Shown here piece by piece: positions 11,595 to 23,712 of a DNA stretch of 64,000 bases. The notes below the pieces were generated by a model. The model saw only the letters and a program-made list of their open reading frames with translations. It was not told the origin of the DNA and ran no database searches. The stretch covers positions 10,227,845 to 10,291,844 of the forward strand of contig JAQFVV010000027.1 in the NCBI GenBank assembly GCA_028023455.1, in the 5' to 3' direction. The position numbers were made by a program, and so were the translations under genes. Source of the DNA: Epiperipatus broadwayi (taxonomy: Eukaryota; Onychophora; Udeonychophora; Euonychophora; Peripatidae). Within the stretch, counting starts at the first letter, position 1, and every line of letters begins with the position of its first letter.

Positions 11595-11696
11595 GTAATA
11601 ATTGAAACACAGGCTTATTATATACCTGTGTCTATATATGTAATATATTACATATATAGACACAGGTATATAGTAAGCCTGTGTTTCAGTTATTAC
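11595..11696. repeat. 102-bp near-perfect palindrome at the end of element E4
   Basis: Two 51-bp arms centred between 11645 and 11646 differ at only two positions by eye. Each arm itself contains the E hairpin ACACAGG...CCTGTGT, so the DNA or RNA could form a cruciform of nested hairpins. Confidence 0.85.
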
Positions 11697-12845
11697 ATTT
11701 TTATTAAAAATGACTTTTACCTGTCAACTCCGTGAAAAAGAAAGGAGATTTGTACACAATTTTCAAAACTGCCCATCTTATCAAAATTTCAAGGTAATTT
11801 ATCTTTTCGTAAATCAATTATCTATCTAAAAAGGCAATTCCTGGGTTTATTGATAACATCTGAGTTTTTTCTAATGCGCACTTCTGTCATGCCATCTTTT
11901 TTTTTGTATTATAAGTATTCATTAGTATGATGGAAAAAAAAAATTGTCCCAAGAACAAACAATTCTATTAACGTGTATTACTAACCCCAGACTACTTTAT
12001 TTTTTTCTGCAATATGAAAACATGAGGCAGCAGTATTATTGATACTGAAGGTAACGAGATTTTATTTGTATTTGGACTAAATTTATACTAACTGCATGCG
12101 GCTTATTCTATAGGCTGATTAATTATCCAAACCGTGCAATGTGAGATAATGAAAATGAGATAAGAATTAAGACTTAAAAATGTTAAGACATGTAATCTAT
12201 GTTCAAGTATCAATTAAATGTTACCCTTTTTTTTTCATTTGAGAGACATTAATAATTTTGCCCCCTTTTTTGCTATTGATACTAATGGCTAAGGAATTAA
12301 TTACTATGGAAGATTTTTGCGTAGACTTTGAGAAAACATCAGAGGAAAAACATGTTATAACTTCTAAGAGTGTCTTCTTTTCTGGAATATTTGAGCTAAT
12401 CAAATCAATTGTTTTCGTTTGCAGATAAATTACAGGATCTGGATTTTAAAGCATCTTTTAGAGCCTGACAATGGCTTTCATTTTATTCCAGCAGTAAAAA
12501 ATATTGAAGTCACAGACGATAAAAAATAAAAATCTTGTGTGGGTCGGTGACTATCATATTACAAAGTGTCAAAATCTGCACTAAGATTTTTGGGACATCA
12601 GTTACTTCAGGAAACATTTCACTTTTAATATATTTTAAGTTACTGATAATATAATAATCTATAATACCTCATTGTTTATTATCACAGATTATGAAACTTC
12701 AGGCATTATAGAAAGATCTGCTGGAATGCAGGTTTATGACTAGAAAAGGACTGCAATTAAAAAAGAGGTCACTAATGGTTAATAACTTTTGTCACCTTTA
12801 GTCAGAATTATAATATTTTAGTTAATTCTTATAATAATAATAATT
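11697..12845. other. AT-rich spacer, nothing recognised
   Basis: Only short chance frames. No match to the window's repeat families was seen. Confidence 0.5.
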
Positions 12846-13133
12846 AGGGGGATTTAAACTTAGTATTTTTTTATATTCATCCATTCCATTTCAAACAAAC
12901 AACCACATACATGCAAAAAAGATAGATGATTCCCAATATACATATTTTGCGCAGAACCAGCACTCATCAGTTGGGCCAGATCATCTCCAACACATATACA
13001 CTGTTAGTGCTTGTATTATATTGGTTCTGCATGAAATACGTATATTGGGGATCATCTACCTTTTTAACATGTATGTGGCCATGTGCGTAATAAAGGATGA
13101 ATATAGGATGAAATATACTAGGTTCAAAGTCCT
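12846..13133 (+). repeat. Element F, copy 1 (inverted, shortened)
   Basis: Left part starts GGGGATTTAAACTTAG and includes AGAACCAGCACTCATCAG; the right part is the same sequence in reverse orientation (GGTTCTGCATGAAATACG) and ends near AGGTTCAAAGTCC. F is a diverged relative of E, sharing the CAATATACxTATTT and CATCAGTTGG blocks. Confidence 0.6.
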
Positions 13134-13170
13134 TAGTTATTTATGTAAGAAACATTCAGTATAATGTTAC

Positions 13171-13199
13171 TACTACTACTACTAATAATAATAATAAGA
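13171..13199 (+). repeat. Microsatellite (ACT)n(AAT)n
   Basis: Short trinucleotide run ACTACTACTACTAC followed by AATAATAATAATAA. Confidence 0.8.
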
Positions 13200-14689
13200 A
13201 AATGATTAATTGCTAGGGATGCCATGTGACGTTTGAGAGCACTGTTCAGTTGCAGTTATTAGTTCTATCCAAGGATCTTTAGCTCTACCATTACATAAAA
13301 TAGCAGAGGAAAATCATCCTAATGTTATTACATATTGTTACATTATATGTTTGTATTTATTTATATATCAAGATAAAAATCTGATATTAATATTACTTGT
13401 AGTTTACATTTTCTGAGAATCCCATAAAATATTGAACAGTATGTTTGAAATAAAAATTGAATATCTACCTAATTTCATCAAATCTGAAAAGTAAAACGAC
13501 TATTTAATTAAGTTATTGGTTGATTATAGTATCTTTTTGTCTAACATTTTGAGAGAAAAAAAATTTACATACACATTTAAAAAAGAACCTAATTTCTTCT
13601 GTAAAATAAACTCATAAGAATCCATCTTTGCTTTGAAAATACTTAAAATTCATAAATGGAATAGATTATAACGTTTTACTCTTAGAGTTATATTGATTAT
13701 TAAAAGAGCTTTAAAAAAATAAGAAAGGTAATGAAATGATAAAATTATATGAAACTTTTTATTTTTGACTTAGCAATAATTTTAAAAAAAGAATAACAGT
13801 CATGGAATACTGAAGATGCAAAGAGATCCATACATCTTTTATTCAAGACCAAATAAGCAATTTTGTTTTCAAAATATTTATTAAAATATTAACTCTTCCA
13901 TTGCAGAAAATATAAGAAAGGGAGGAGTATATACATATCATTTTCATATCTAGTTTCATTTTTGTTGAATATTTTTTGTTCTATTTTTGTAAAAAGGTGA
14001 AACAGTCAGCTTTACCAATCAAACTGTTTCACCTATATACTATAGTAGTATTTCTATATATGTAGCTATCACCAAATCCTCATATATCAGGTCAAAATTG
14101 TATTAAAATCGGGCTAAATTTAAACATAAAGGTATTAGTTATGTATGTGTGCGTATATCTTAGCACATAATAGAAAAATTGTATCTGTATATGTAAAAAC
14201 CCATATACACACACATATATATTTCTAGGAGTAAATTAATGAAAAATAAGTTGTATATGTAACAAGAGACTACATATATGCAGAGAAAAATAATGTTAAC
14301 AAAATTAAAAACATTATAAATTTCTTTATTCAGAATAATTATTCTAAAAATAATATTTGAAAGTATTGTATTTCTGCATATATTGCTAAATTAAATAATC
14401 GAGTTGCATATATAACCAGATGTTTTTACCTGTGAATTTGTTTTTCTAAAAAAAGAAAAGATGATCTCATAAAATTTACTTTCTCTCGCTGTATTTGACC
14501 TAATTACAAAATTAAAAAGTAACAATAAGTTGTGAAAAAATATATGAATAAATTATCCTGAAATGGTCAAAGAAAATCGTGGATGACCAGTTGTAAAACC
14601 CAGCTGTAAGAAATAAAAAACAGCGTGATTATATGATTCTAGGAATACAGTGAGAAAATTAGCAAAGCATATCTAAAAACTTAACTATG
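13200..14689. other. AT-rich spacer with one strong hairpin
   Basis: Contains a perfect 12-bp inverted repeat, AGGTGAAACAGT (13995-14006) and ACTGTTTCACCT (14023-14034), with a 16-nt loop. A related GAAACAGTC...GTTTC sequence precedes element M at about 3860. Otherwise no gene. Confidence 0.5.
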
Positions 14690-14960
14690 ACAGCGGAGAG
14701 GGGTAAGCCGATAATATAAGCCTCTGCAGCCATCTTTGAAGCAGTCAGACATTATTTCTAGTCAATTCGTTGACAATTTATGTTTTAAAATTGCTGGTAA
14801 TGATAAAGTCTGAGTAGAGAGCAATCTTCTTACCTTCCCGATCTGAAAAGATCTACCATGCGGAGAGCCATAAGAGAGAAGCCATATGATGGAGCAGATG
14901 CCAATTAACAGAACCTTTTAACATGGGACCAACTTGCGAGCAGAAAGAAGAGCGGTAAAA
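14690..14960. other. GC-richer non-coding island
   Basis: Noticeably higher G+C than the flanks, without a sustained ORF. It contains GGGACCAACTTGCGAGCAG; a GGGACCAACTCTTGCG phrase recurs at about 17383, hinting at a shared ancient repeat, possibly LTR sequence, or at a transcribed non-coding exon. Not resolved. Confidence 0.3.
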
Positions 14961-16194
14961 TCTTCCTCTACTTAAAACTAATAATTCAACTAAAATGCAT
15001 TAATTTCTAAAAGCTAGCTAAATCTAAACCTCTATGGCCATAGCAATAATGTACTTTAAATCCACTACTAAAATGTAATTTTGTTTTCTTTATTTTTAAT
15101 CTTAAAATCTTGCCTGATTTGATATCTGATTTTATAAATGATTTGGTAATTGGTTTAATAACTTATTTATTGATTTACGTACTCCATTTATTTACTGATT
15201 TATATGTTGGTTTGCTCATTTATCTCTGATTGATTTAGTTTCAACGTATTTACCTTATTCTGAGCTATTAAAAGTATTCTGAGTTATTAAAAGTCATTTA
15301 GTTGTAAATTGCTTAAAGCGATTGATTTTAAATTATTTATCATAATTTTTGTTACATATAATTTTAAATGCTTTATTCTAAAATAATAATTAAGTTTCTG
15401 AGTTATTTTATATATTTTAACTTCATGATATTTAATTTTACATGTTTTAACGTAATGATATTTGCTTTTACGTATTTTAACATAATGATAATATTTGCCT
15501 TTATTAATTCTCGTACACAACTTAAATTTGTGTTGAACTGGGTCGATCAGATGTAAACTAATTGCATTTCCATTTCCTTTTTAAACTAGGCTAAACCAAA
15601 GCCAAACTTCAGATTTCACTTGCTTGAAATCTCCTCTTTAACCTTACATTTCTTTTAGTTAAATCTACGCTAAATTTTATTATTTTTCAATTATGTATTT
15701 GTTTATGCTGTATCTCTTCAAAATGGAGTTTTACTCTTAGTAAAATGCTTAGTGGGGAGCAATTAAATCTCCTCACATATATGTGTAATATTGCGTGTAC
15801 ATTAACACACAAAGAAACTTCATTTTGAAAGGAACAAAATGTTTTATTTAAGAGATAATTAAAAGCGTACAGCTACCTTAAGATAGATTTGCTTTAGAGA
15901 TAGTATTTAACTAATATTAGCCGAAGTGATAAAATACAGCATACATCTATAACTTTATACCGTAATTATCCATCTTACATCTATAACTTTATACCGTAAT
16001 TATCCATAAGATGCTGTACTCCTCTCTAGAGTTATAAAATGCATATATAGATAGCTTTAGAAATTAGATTCATAAGCTTTCCTTAATAGCACAATTATAG
16101 ATGCTATGGAAACTATTGTTTAGCATCCTAATTTCTATTATATAATAATGTAGTCGGTGGTGCAAATGTGTCTTTAACAAATGCTATGGCGTAT
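14961..16194. other. AT-rich spacer with a short tandem duplication
   Basis: A 33-bp unit is repeated twice (about 15943-15974 and 15976-16007), and the pair is flanked by an inverted TACAGCAT / ATGCTGTA (15936-15943, 16010-16017). The rest is AT-rich without recognisable genes. Confidence 0.5.
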
Positions 16195-17460
16195 ATATAT
16201 TGTAACAGTCAAGTTTGTACATTCGCGTAACAGAATTCAGAATCCAAGCAAAAGAGACTGAAGCTGACCAGACTAGGACTGTGACATCCCGAGTCCGACC
16301 ACACTTCAACTCGTAAGCCAGGATTCCAAGACTCAAGACCCTACGAATGACCACCTTGAAATTACACGTAGTATACCTCTTTCCACATGGCCGGCATAGG
16401 TCACGGAGAAGCAATGAGACTCTGATAAAAGAGAGGTTCTTAATTGACTAAAATATCACTAATTTAATTTAACTTAATGCATAGTTTTCACATATATAGG
16501 CTATAAATGATAATTAGAATTGGATTGAATTAGATCAATAACGAAACAGAGAACGAAATACATTAAATTAATTATATATTTATTTACAATTGGCATGAAA
16601 TTGATAAGTTTTACACATTCCAGCGTCGAATGTACAAACATTGGGTGGATAAGAGAACACATTCTCTTTTTATATACAATTCAAAATCACTTTACATAAG
16701 TAATCATTAAATTTCATAGAGGTGTTTAACATATGCCCATCTTATGAATTGTTTACAATTGATACATAATCAATCACTACGTTATGCCTATAAATCTCGA
16801 TAAGCCAAATCCTATTACATTTGTGGCTGGAAGATACATAATTATATCGAACTTTGATCATGAATTTATTTACTAAAATACCCATATATAATTTAATAAC
16901 GAGCGCATAAACCAGCTCAAGTAATGATCGATCGAACATGGCTTTCGAGAGAAAATTTCAGAATGCTGAAAGCGTCATATAAAGGTGGGAGAGTTGGCTG
17001 CATAAGATTTTACCAATGTGCTATGGCACAGGTAAACAATAATAGGAAAAGTCGCTCTGCGGATGGATGAAATAACTTCAGGGTTCTTGCGACAAACGCC
17101 GGTACCCTGTAAACGATCGCAATGCTGCATGAAAAGGAACATTTGTGTTCAGGAATGGCGGGGGACTTACGTGCTAACCTGGCCTTGGCTCAGGCTTCGC
17201 TACTGCTCTACCCTATAAGAGAAGATGTGCTGGCAATGCCGTGGCTCCATCTTAAGATACGTATATTACGTATAGCAGCAAAACGAGAATATTTTTATAA
17301 AATAAGATCACATCCGCCAAGCAAAGAATGGTATATTTCATACTATGAAATACGAGTTAATAGCATATTAGCTCTATCAAATTGGGACCAACTCTTGCGT
17401 AGCCTGATAATAAATGTCTATGCTACTAAAGGGAATATTATTACATCTGTACTTTGACAT
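16195..17460. other. Moderate-GC unannotated region
   Basis: Two less AT-rich blocks (16195-16440 and 16950-17460). The longest frame is 111 codons on the plus strand (17122-17457, starting MLHEKEHLCSG); I recognise no family in it, so I do not call it a gene. It could be part of a transcribed locus or a very old transposable element. Confidence 0.3.
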
Positions 17461-18084
17461 GTTCGATCTATTAAGTTACTTATAGATAATAAATATTTAA
17501 GGAGGAAAAGTATATTTCTATGGACTTAAGAATTTAAATGTCAAATATACTTATATGATCAAGGCTAAATTTAATTCTAAATAAACTTATCAAGTTAAGT
17601 TTTTTTAAATGGTTGATTATAAAAGAGCCACATTTCACATATTAAATCATTTAAATAATAAAAAAAAATAGGATTTCGAAACAGCGTAGAAAGTTGATGC
17701 TATAAATAAATTACGCGAAGATTTTCAAATAATATCTTCTTAAAACATACATGAAATTAAGTGCTCACTGTTTCGAAATTTTGGCATATAAAATATAATA
17801 AGCATTTAAAATAAGCAAAGAAATATAGACACAACCGCAGTGATATAACTTTAAACTAAATAATTTACTTTAAATGAAAGGAAAATATAAATTACTCAGA
17901 TTATTTAAACATTAACAACATGAAATTTCGGATAGCAATTGACATATTTAAAATATTAATTAAATGGATTTAAGTTTTGGTTACATTTAGTTTTATCATT
18001 ATTTAAAAAGAAAGTTAGCTAACTTATATAGATATTATTTACATTTACACAGAATTACACAGAGCTCTGCGGTTTGAAAAATAA
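17461..18084. other. AT-rich spacer, nothing recognised
   Basis: No gene, repeat family or RNA motif seen. Confidence 0.5.
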
Positions 18085-18420
18085 AACGGTACCGGTATGA
18101 TTTATCTGCAAGTTCTTGGCTGTTGGTTTGGTTTAGTTTGACTGGGCGGCATAATCTTTTCCCATTATGTTAGGCTCGTCTCTTCTATCGGCATGATGGT
18201 GGTTTAGGCATTTCGACGAGAGAAACCCCATTCTCCCACGGAGTAACAGCAACAAGATGCCCGCTTTTAGCCGGACATGTTAAACATTAACAATTGTGAA
18301 GACTGGCTGCAATTCTCACTAACAATATGGCTGTCTATCTCTAACAATATGGCTCTCTCTCTCTAACAATATGGCTCTCTCGTTAAAAATACAGAGTATT
18401 TATCTGTTTTCCTTATCGGA
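18085..18420. other. Moderate-GC block with a 21-bp tandem repeat
   Basis: Includes three consecutive copies of TCTAACAATATGGCTCTCTC-like units (about 18318-18382). No ORF; preceded by a less AT-rich stretch (18090-18260). Function unknown. Confidence 0.45.
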
Positions 18421-19888
18421 ATCTCCCGCCTTAAGACTCACTAAACTCAGGAATTTAATTAAATATTTTTCAATTTATAATCCAGATCTTAGATAACTTA
18501 TGTTAGAAACATTCCATAAGCTATTATTATAATTAAGATTTTTCGTTGCAAACAATTGTCCAATTTAGATTTTAAAATAACTTACTCTTATCTAAGGAGA
18601 TTTTAATTAGTAAATTTTGAACTAGTTTTACTTTTTACGAATTCCAGGTGTGGTCGTTAATGACACTTGTTTACAATCAAAAATCTTTTAATTACTTGAC
18701 CAGCTTTTATTTTTAATCTTACATATAATAGAAACTCTTTCTATTTAAAAACAACCTTTTAACATTTTTTTAAAACGAAAACATTTTTAACATATTTATT
18801 AAAAATAATTTACAAACATATTTTGATATAGCTTTTAAATATATCTTCGAGAAACTTTTCCCTGAAATATATTTAAAACAAGAAATCTTTTAACAATTTT
18901 AAAGAAACATTTAATAGTATTTTTAGATAATGGCTTTTACATATTTTAAATCATATCCTTCTATATAGCACAGATTATATATCCACATACGAAATTACAA
19001 TATTAAACAACAAAATTAATAATTTACTCTTAACTTAAATAATATAATAACCATTTTTAGAAATATTAAATAACTTTAGTACGCTATAATTTTACTAATC
19101 CTATCTAATTATAGCGTTGGTTCGCACGTAAATATATAATGCTGTTTAGACAGACATGAACTAATTTTAAATTTATTAACATTTAAATAGGTTCGAACTT
19201 AGCACAGATGAGAGTGTCATTAGGTTTGATGGTGAAACGATAGGGGCTTGGAAAGTTATCGTTTCAATATATATATATATTTGTTGCTGTAAATTTCTTT
19301 AATGGTCGTATGTGTAAGATGCTACACCATTACTCTCTTAGTTTGGACAACTATCTCTTCCAAAATGGTGGTTGGTTACTTCCCACCCCATTCTGCATCC
19401 TCAGAAATGGAGCATGACACTCCCATAGTTTAATTAGTTGTTAGATCACCGGACTAAAAAGGTCTCTTATTTCCACAGCAATGAGTATGGTGAAAAGGGA
19501 ACCGTTTCTTGGTATAAATCCTCTTTAAAAAAGGCACATTTGAAATGCAGGGACACAGACTTTATATTTTCTAATACGCCTTGGTATTTGAAGTCTGACT
19601 GCCACGTATCAGTTCATCCCACCATAATAATTGTATTTTCAGCTTTGATCTGAATTCGAATCTAATTTCATAGGCATATAAGCTATATAGAGAATATTAA
19701 GTATTCACACTTAATAAACTGTTAGATTCTTTATAAATGTTTATAATCATTTCTGCTAGTTCTGGAGCGGATCTAGATCCTGTTATATAGCATAAACTAG
19801 GCATAGATAGTCATGAGCAAATTAACTTCGATCTATAAAGTAATATTAAAACTAATGAAACTGTAATTTTAAACTTATAATTTCTTCA
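18421..19888. other. AT-rich spacer with a hairpin and a less AT-rich patch
   Basis: Perfect hairpin GAAACGATA (19234-19242) / TATCGTTTC (19257-19265). The patch 19190-19650 is less AT-rich and holds a 71-codon frame (19438-19653) of no recognisable family. Confidence 0.4.
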
Positions 19889-20237
19889 TCACCTGCGAGT
19901 GGTAGATATATATAGCAAAGTAAATTAAATTATTTGTAATCCAAACTACAATCACCTGTGCGTGATTGGAAACGCTATATATAAACAGTAAATGCTCATA
20001 TTAAAATCATCACTTACGAGCGATATACGTATATATGATAAATAAAATAATGTAACTAATTTTAAACCGAATAATTAATGTCACCTGCGAGTGATTTAAA
20101 TTGTCACATATGTATATGTAAATTAAAGCCACATGTAACTAAGAAAACCATAAATGATTATAACCCCAATCATCACTTGCATGTGAACCCAATCTCAAAT
20201 GTTAAATTGTATCCCTAACTTAATCACCTGCGTGTGA
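19889..20237 (+). repeat. Degenerate tandem array with a conserved TCAC-N6-GTGA core
   Basis: Six copies of a 14-bp near-palindrome (TCACCTGCGAGTGG, TCACCTGTGCGTGA, TCACTTACGAGCGA, TCACCTGCGAGTGA, TCACTTGCATGTGA, TCACCTGCGTGTGA) start at 19889, 19952, 20010, 20081, 20173 and 20224, spaced 51-92 bp. The spacers share a GATATATATA...AGTAAAT-like pattern, so this looks like an old ~60-bp tandem repeat whose spacers have drifted while the core stayed recognisable. CACCTG is also an E-box of the Snail/E-protein type. Confidence 0.6.
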
Positions 20238-21169
20238 GACATCCTATATAGCCACATTATAATCATTATTTTATTTATTACTTTTATTATTTGATTTTCA
20301 TTAAATTAATTTAAATTTAACTTTTGTTTCATGTCTCAATGTTGCTCATTGGTAAGTCATTATTGATTAGTTAATCATTAGTTAAGAATCACAATCCATA
20401 TTTTATAATTATGTTCTGCCACACACATCGTCTATAATAGTTAGGAAGTCAATTTCTCATAGTCTTGTGTTTTACCGATGTTCTACCGCCAGCACGGATG
20501 AGAGAGAATGTTGCTGTGGCCTCATATGTGTCATACGCAAGGTGGTAAATCTTTGAGCGTTAGTAAAAGAATTGTGGCTATATCAGACAACGTGGTTCGT
20601 ACCACTCTATGCTGGTCAGCCTTGGGATGATTTACTAAAACTCTGGATTTTGTTGTGTGAATGTACAGATTTGACCGTTACAAAGGTAAACAGTAATGAT
20701 GGTGTTAGAATTAAGCATTTTAATGTTTTACAAGAATTCAGCATGAATGTAAAATCAAGTGAAAAAAAAAAAAATCAAATAAAAAGAATTCGCCCATTCC
20801 TCTCTAAGTAAATATTTTTTCAGAAAACAAAATACTACACAGAATATTGTAGAATTTAAATCATTTTGATTTTTTACTGTTTTGTATTTTTTTTTTTTTT
20901 TTGAAATTACTACTGTTTTGTATTTGTAATTCAAATTTGCTAAGATTACGGTGAACTTCATTCAAAGTGCACTTAGCTAAATTTAGGTTATAAAAAAAGA
21001 AAGGAACCACTTCTTAAGCAGATGAACAAACAAGTATACAAATTTGAATATTTATGTATGAAATTATATTCAATTTCATTTTAAGATTGCCTATATAAAA
21101 ATTGCATTATGTTGGATTTAAAGAAGAGATCAAAATAACTTACAATGTAATACCTCAAGTTATAAAAGA
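20238..21169. other. Spacer, no gene recognised
   Basis: 20440-20640 is somewhat less AT-rich; a 79-codon frame (20572-20811) has no recognisable motif. A TACTGTTTTGTATTT phrase is duplicated around a T run at 20875-20925. Confidence 0.4.
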
Positions 21170-21680
21170 TTTTTCACTATCTTTCTAATGCTTTCACATC
21201 AAACGCTACATATTTGGGCAAAAGTACAGCCCCAATAACAATCAGAAATTTCTATACTGCTACCATTTTAAATTATTATTCATTTAACATAAAAGAAAGC
21301 TTTTTCTCTGTTATTTTTTTATTTTAATAATTTATTTTTAATATGATACCTTCTTTTGTTTTGTATAATTTCTTTTATATAATTTAAAGCTTTAGTTATT
21401 TCATTTATTGAAATTTCTTTTAGCAAAATATCTAATGCTGCTATATTTTAGGTTCTTAATTCTTTTTGTTGGTGACAAGACCATATCTGTTGGTTTTCAT
21501 TCTTATGTATTCTGCTTTTTATATACTCCTAATTAATCCTAACATACATCTCTCTTCATGCTTTCCTATTTATTTTAGGAATCTTTCTATTGCTTTTGTA
21601 TCTACTTATTCAGGTTAGTATGTAAGTCCTAGTAGACCACATTTATTAACTCCTCCCCTCATCATAAACATATATTCAAT
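21170..21680 (-). pseudogene. Non-LTR retrotransposon 3' fragment (LINE copy 3)
   Basis: Reverse-strand translation of about 21490-21575 gives ERCMLGLIRS followed by an EYIRM-like block, the arrangement found downstream of the RT domain in RTE-like LINEs (ER-MLG, then D-IRN). The corresponding DNA in LINE copy 1 (about 35950-36010) is clearly similar. No RT core is left; frames are broken. Confidence 0.55.
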
Positions 21681-22281
21681 TAATTCATCAAGCAAACTAT
21701 AGCAAATTAGTATCCTATTAGCTTTGAAAGACTATAGCATTAAGCATCTTTTCACAAAATAAGTCTTACTATGATCAGGTAATTATATACCCCTATACTT
21801 AAAAAAAAAAACCATTTCTATATATTTTACAATCTAATCTCAGAATATTTTGTATCTGAATTCCAAATTTCAAATCATAGAACACTAATTGTTAGAGTAA
21901 TTATTATATGAAACAGGAAAGTGCATAGATGTTTAGCAGAACTACTTTTGATACAAACATGATCCTAATAATACTATTGTCATCACAAATAATTTTGTGG
22001 ATGTGAATTAAAAATAAACCATTATTATTAAAATGATTCTATTAACTCTTTTATCATATCTTTTTATTGACTAAATAATAGAAAGACACAGATAAAGTTT
22101 TATTACTCTATAAAACAATGAATATTTTTATAATATTAACAATCACTTGATTTGTTTGCACTAAATAATAAAGCTGTTTTTGATTATGATGAGACAAATT
22201 CGAAGAAATAATTTTTTTTATCATCAGAAAATTGTAGTATGTTTTTAGCTGTTAACAATTTGGTCTATATCATGAAGAAGA
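21681..22281. other. AT-rich spacer, nothing recognised
   Basis: No genes or repeats of the window's families seen. Confidence 0.5.
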
Positions 22282-22517
22282 TTGAAGACGGTTCATTGAA
22301 GTTTGGAGATTTGCTATCTTAATATAAACTGAGCACTGATTATATGTGTGTGAGGGATGATGCTCTGGTCCAATTTATGAGTGCTGGTTCAGCATGAAAT
22401 AGTTATATTGGAGATTATTTATCATTTTCACATGTGTGTGGTCATGTGTATCGGTTATATAAGATGGAGTGGATAACTGAAGAAAATTTGAAAGTTTGAG
22501 TTTAAATCCCCTTTAAT
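22282..22517 (-). repeat. Element F, copy 2
   Basis: Reverse-orientation fragment containing TTGCTATCTTAATATAAAC, a GTGCTGGTTCAGCATGAAAT block and, at its right end, GAGTTTAAATCCCC. Same order of blocks as 34437-34745. Confidence 0.65.
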
Positions 22518-22660
22518 TATATTTTAAAGTTCAGTATTTACAATATATTAGTATTTATTTATTTAATATGTAAATAAAATAAAATAAATCCATGAATGTT
22601 TCTTGATGACTCCATTTTTATAGTAGTAAATTTCAGATTTTTTGGAACTATAGAAGACAT

Positions 22661-23116
22661 GATGTTAAACCATTAAACATCACATGATCACCATTTTCTA
22701 TAATTGCTCATAACTGTTATTAAAACAGACAAAACTCTCCATACAGTAGGGCCATTCAGTGCAAACCAGAATAATCAATGGATGTCAGAAGGCTTGTGCA
22801 TATAATACTATCTAATGCCTACTCATTCAATATCCCCAGACTAGTTTTTAGCTTGTGGCTTTCATCAGTGAGGAGCCTTGGATCTGAGAGCACTGCACCT
22901 AGATCTTAAGATCTAATGCAACCCTCCAGCAGGCACCTTTTATCTCAACTTAACTACAAAACTATGAGAATAAAATTGGAAAACACAATATTTTCAATCC
23001 AAGCTCATTAGCTTATATAGTCATGTAGGTCTGAACTCAGTTCAGAACCCATACACTTTGGTGTCTTTGGTTCTTTAATAACCATAGCCACCATTATTCT
23101 ATTAGGCAGGATTGGT
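22661..23116 (+). repeat. Fold-back element G, copy 1
   Basis: Starts GATGTTAAACCATTAAACAT, then ACATGATCACCATTTTC, CAAAACTCTCCATACAGTA, AAGGCTTGTGCAT, CTACTCATTCAATATCCCC and a non-palindromic middle (GCACTGCACCTAGATCTTAA and onward) shared with 36375-36545. This copy keeps the middle but not the full mirrored half. No coding sequence. Confidence 0.7.
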
Positions 23117-23445
23117 ATTAAACCACTAAACACCACGTGATCACCATTTCCCATGCTTGCTCATAACTTATTAAATCAAGCAAAACTCTTCATACAATAG
23201 CTCTACTCAGTTCAAACCAGTGTAATCATTGAATGCCAAAAGGCTTGTGCATAAAATCTCTATATAGTACCTACTCATCCAATATTTCCAGACTAATTTC
23301 TAGCTTGTGACTTTCATCAGTGAGTGGAGATTGGATGAGTAGGCACTAGATAGGGATTTTATGCACAAGACTTCTGGCATCCATCGATTACTCGGGCTTG
23401 CACTTAGTAGCACTACTGTATGGAGAGTTTTGCCTGTTTTTTTAA
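23117..23445. repeat. Fold-back element G, copy 2
   Basis: Left half ATTAAACCACTAAACACC through CTACTCATCCAATATTTCC; right half is its inverse, TTGGATGAGTAGGCACTAGA to GGAGAGTTTTGCCTG. The middle is almost absent. It abuts copy 1 head to tail. Confidence 0.75.
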
Positions 23446-23648
23446 GATATGATGTTTTGAGTATTCTGTTAAATAAATGACTGTAAAAATGGGAAAGAGA
23501 AATCTAAACAATCCAATTTAAATAGATAAATTGTTATGAATTTACAATGTCAATTGCTCTATTGAGATCAAAATATGTGACATTCAAATGACCTTATTCA
23601 ATTATAAACTATTAGGAATTTTAAACTTCTCTCTCGATATTATAATAT

Positions 23649-23712
23649 ATAAAATTATCGCTATGAATATGAGACAAACGGTCTCGAAAGCGCTTAGCGT
23701 TTAATATTTTAT
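23649..23712 (+). ncRNA. Solo hammerhead-like RNA (PLE-A type)
   Basis: Same fold as 1588-1679. Stem I: ATAAAAT 23649-23655 with ATTTTAT 23706-23712, and CGCT 23659-23662 with AGCG 23696-23699. Core ATGAATA 23663-23669. Stem II GAGAC 23671-23675 / GTCTC 23681-23685. GAA 23686-23688. Stem III AGCGCT 23689-23694. T23695 at the cleavage position. Relative to copy 1, both strands of stems I and II have changed together (GCC/GGC to GCT/AGC; GGGAC/GTCCC to GAGAC/GTCTC). No PLE coding sequence is recognisable upstream. Confidence 0.6.

Noticed and set aside
17122-17457. 111-codon plus-strand open frame
   Set aside because: No recognisable domain, no neighbouring exon signals that I can support, and composition is compatible with chance in a less AT-rich island.
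19889-20237. CRISPR-like array (short repeats with 37-78 bp spacers)
   Set aside because: Repeats are only 14 bp, imperfect, with related AT-rich spacers; the organism is eukaryotic.
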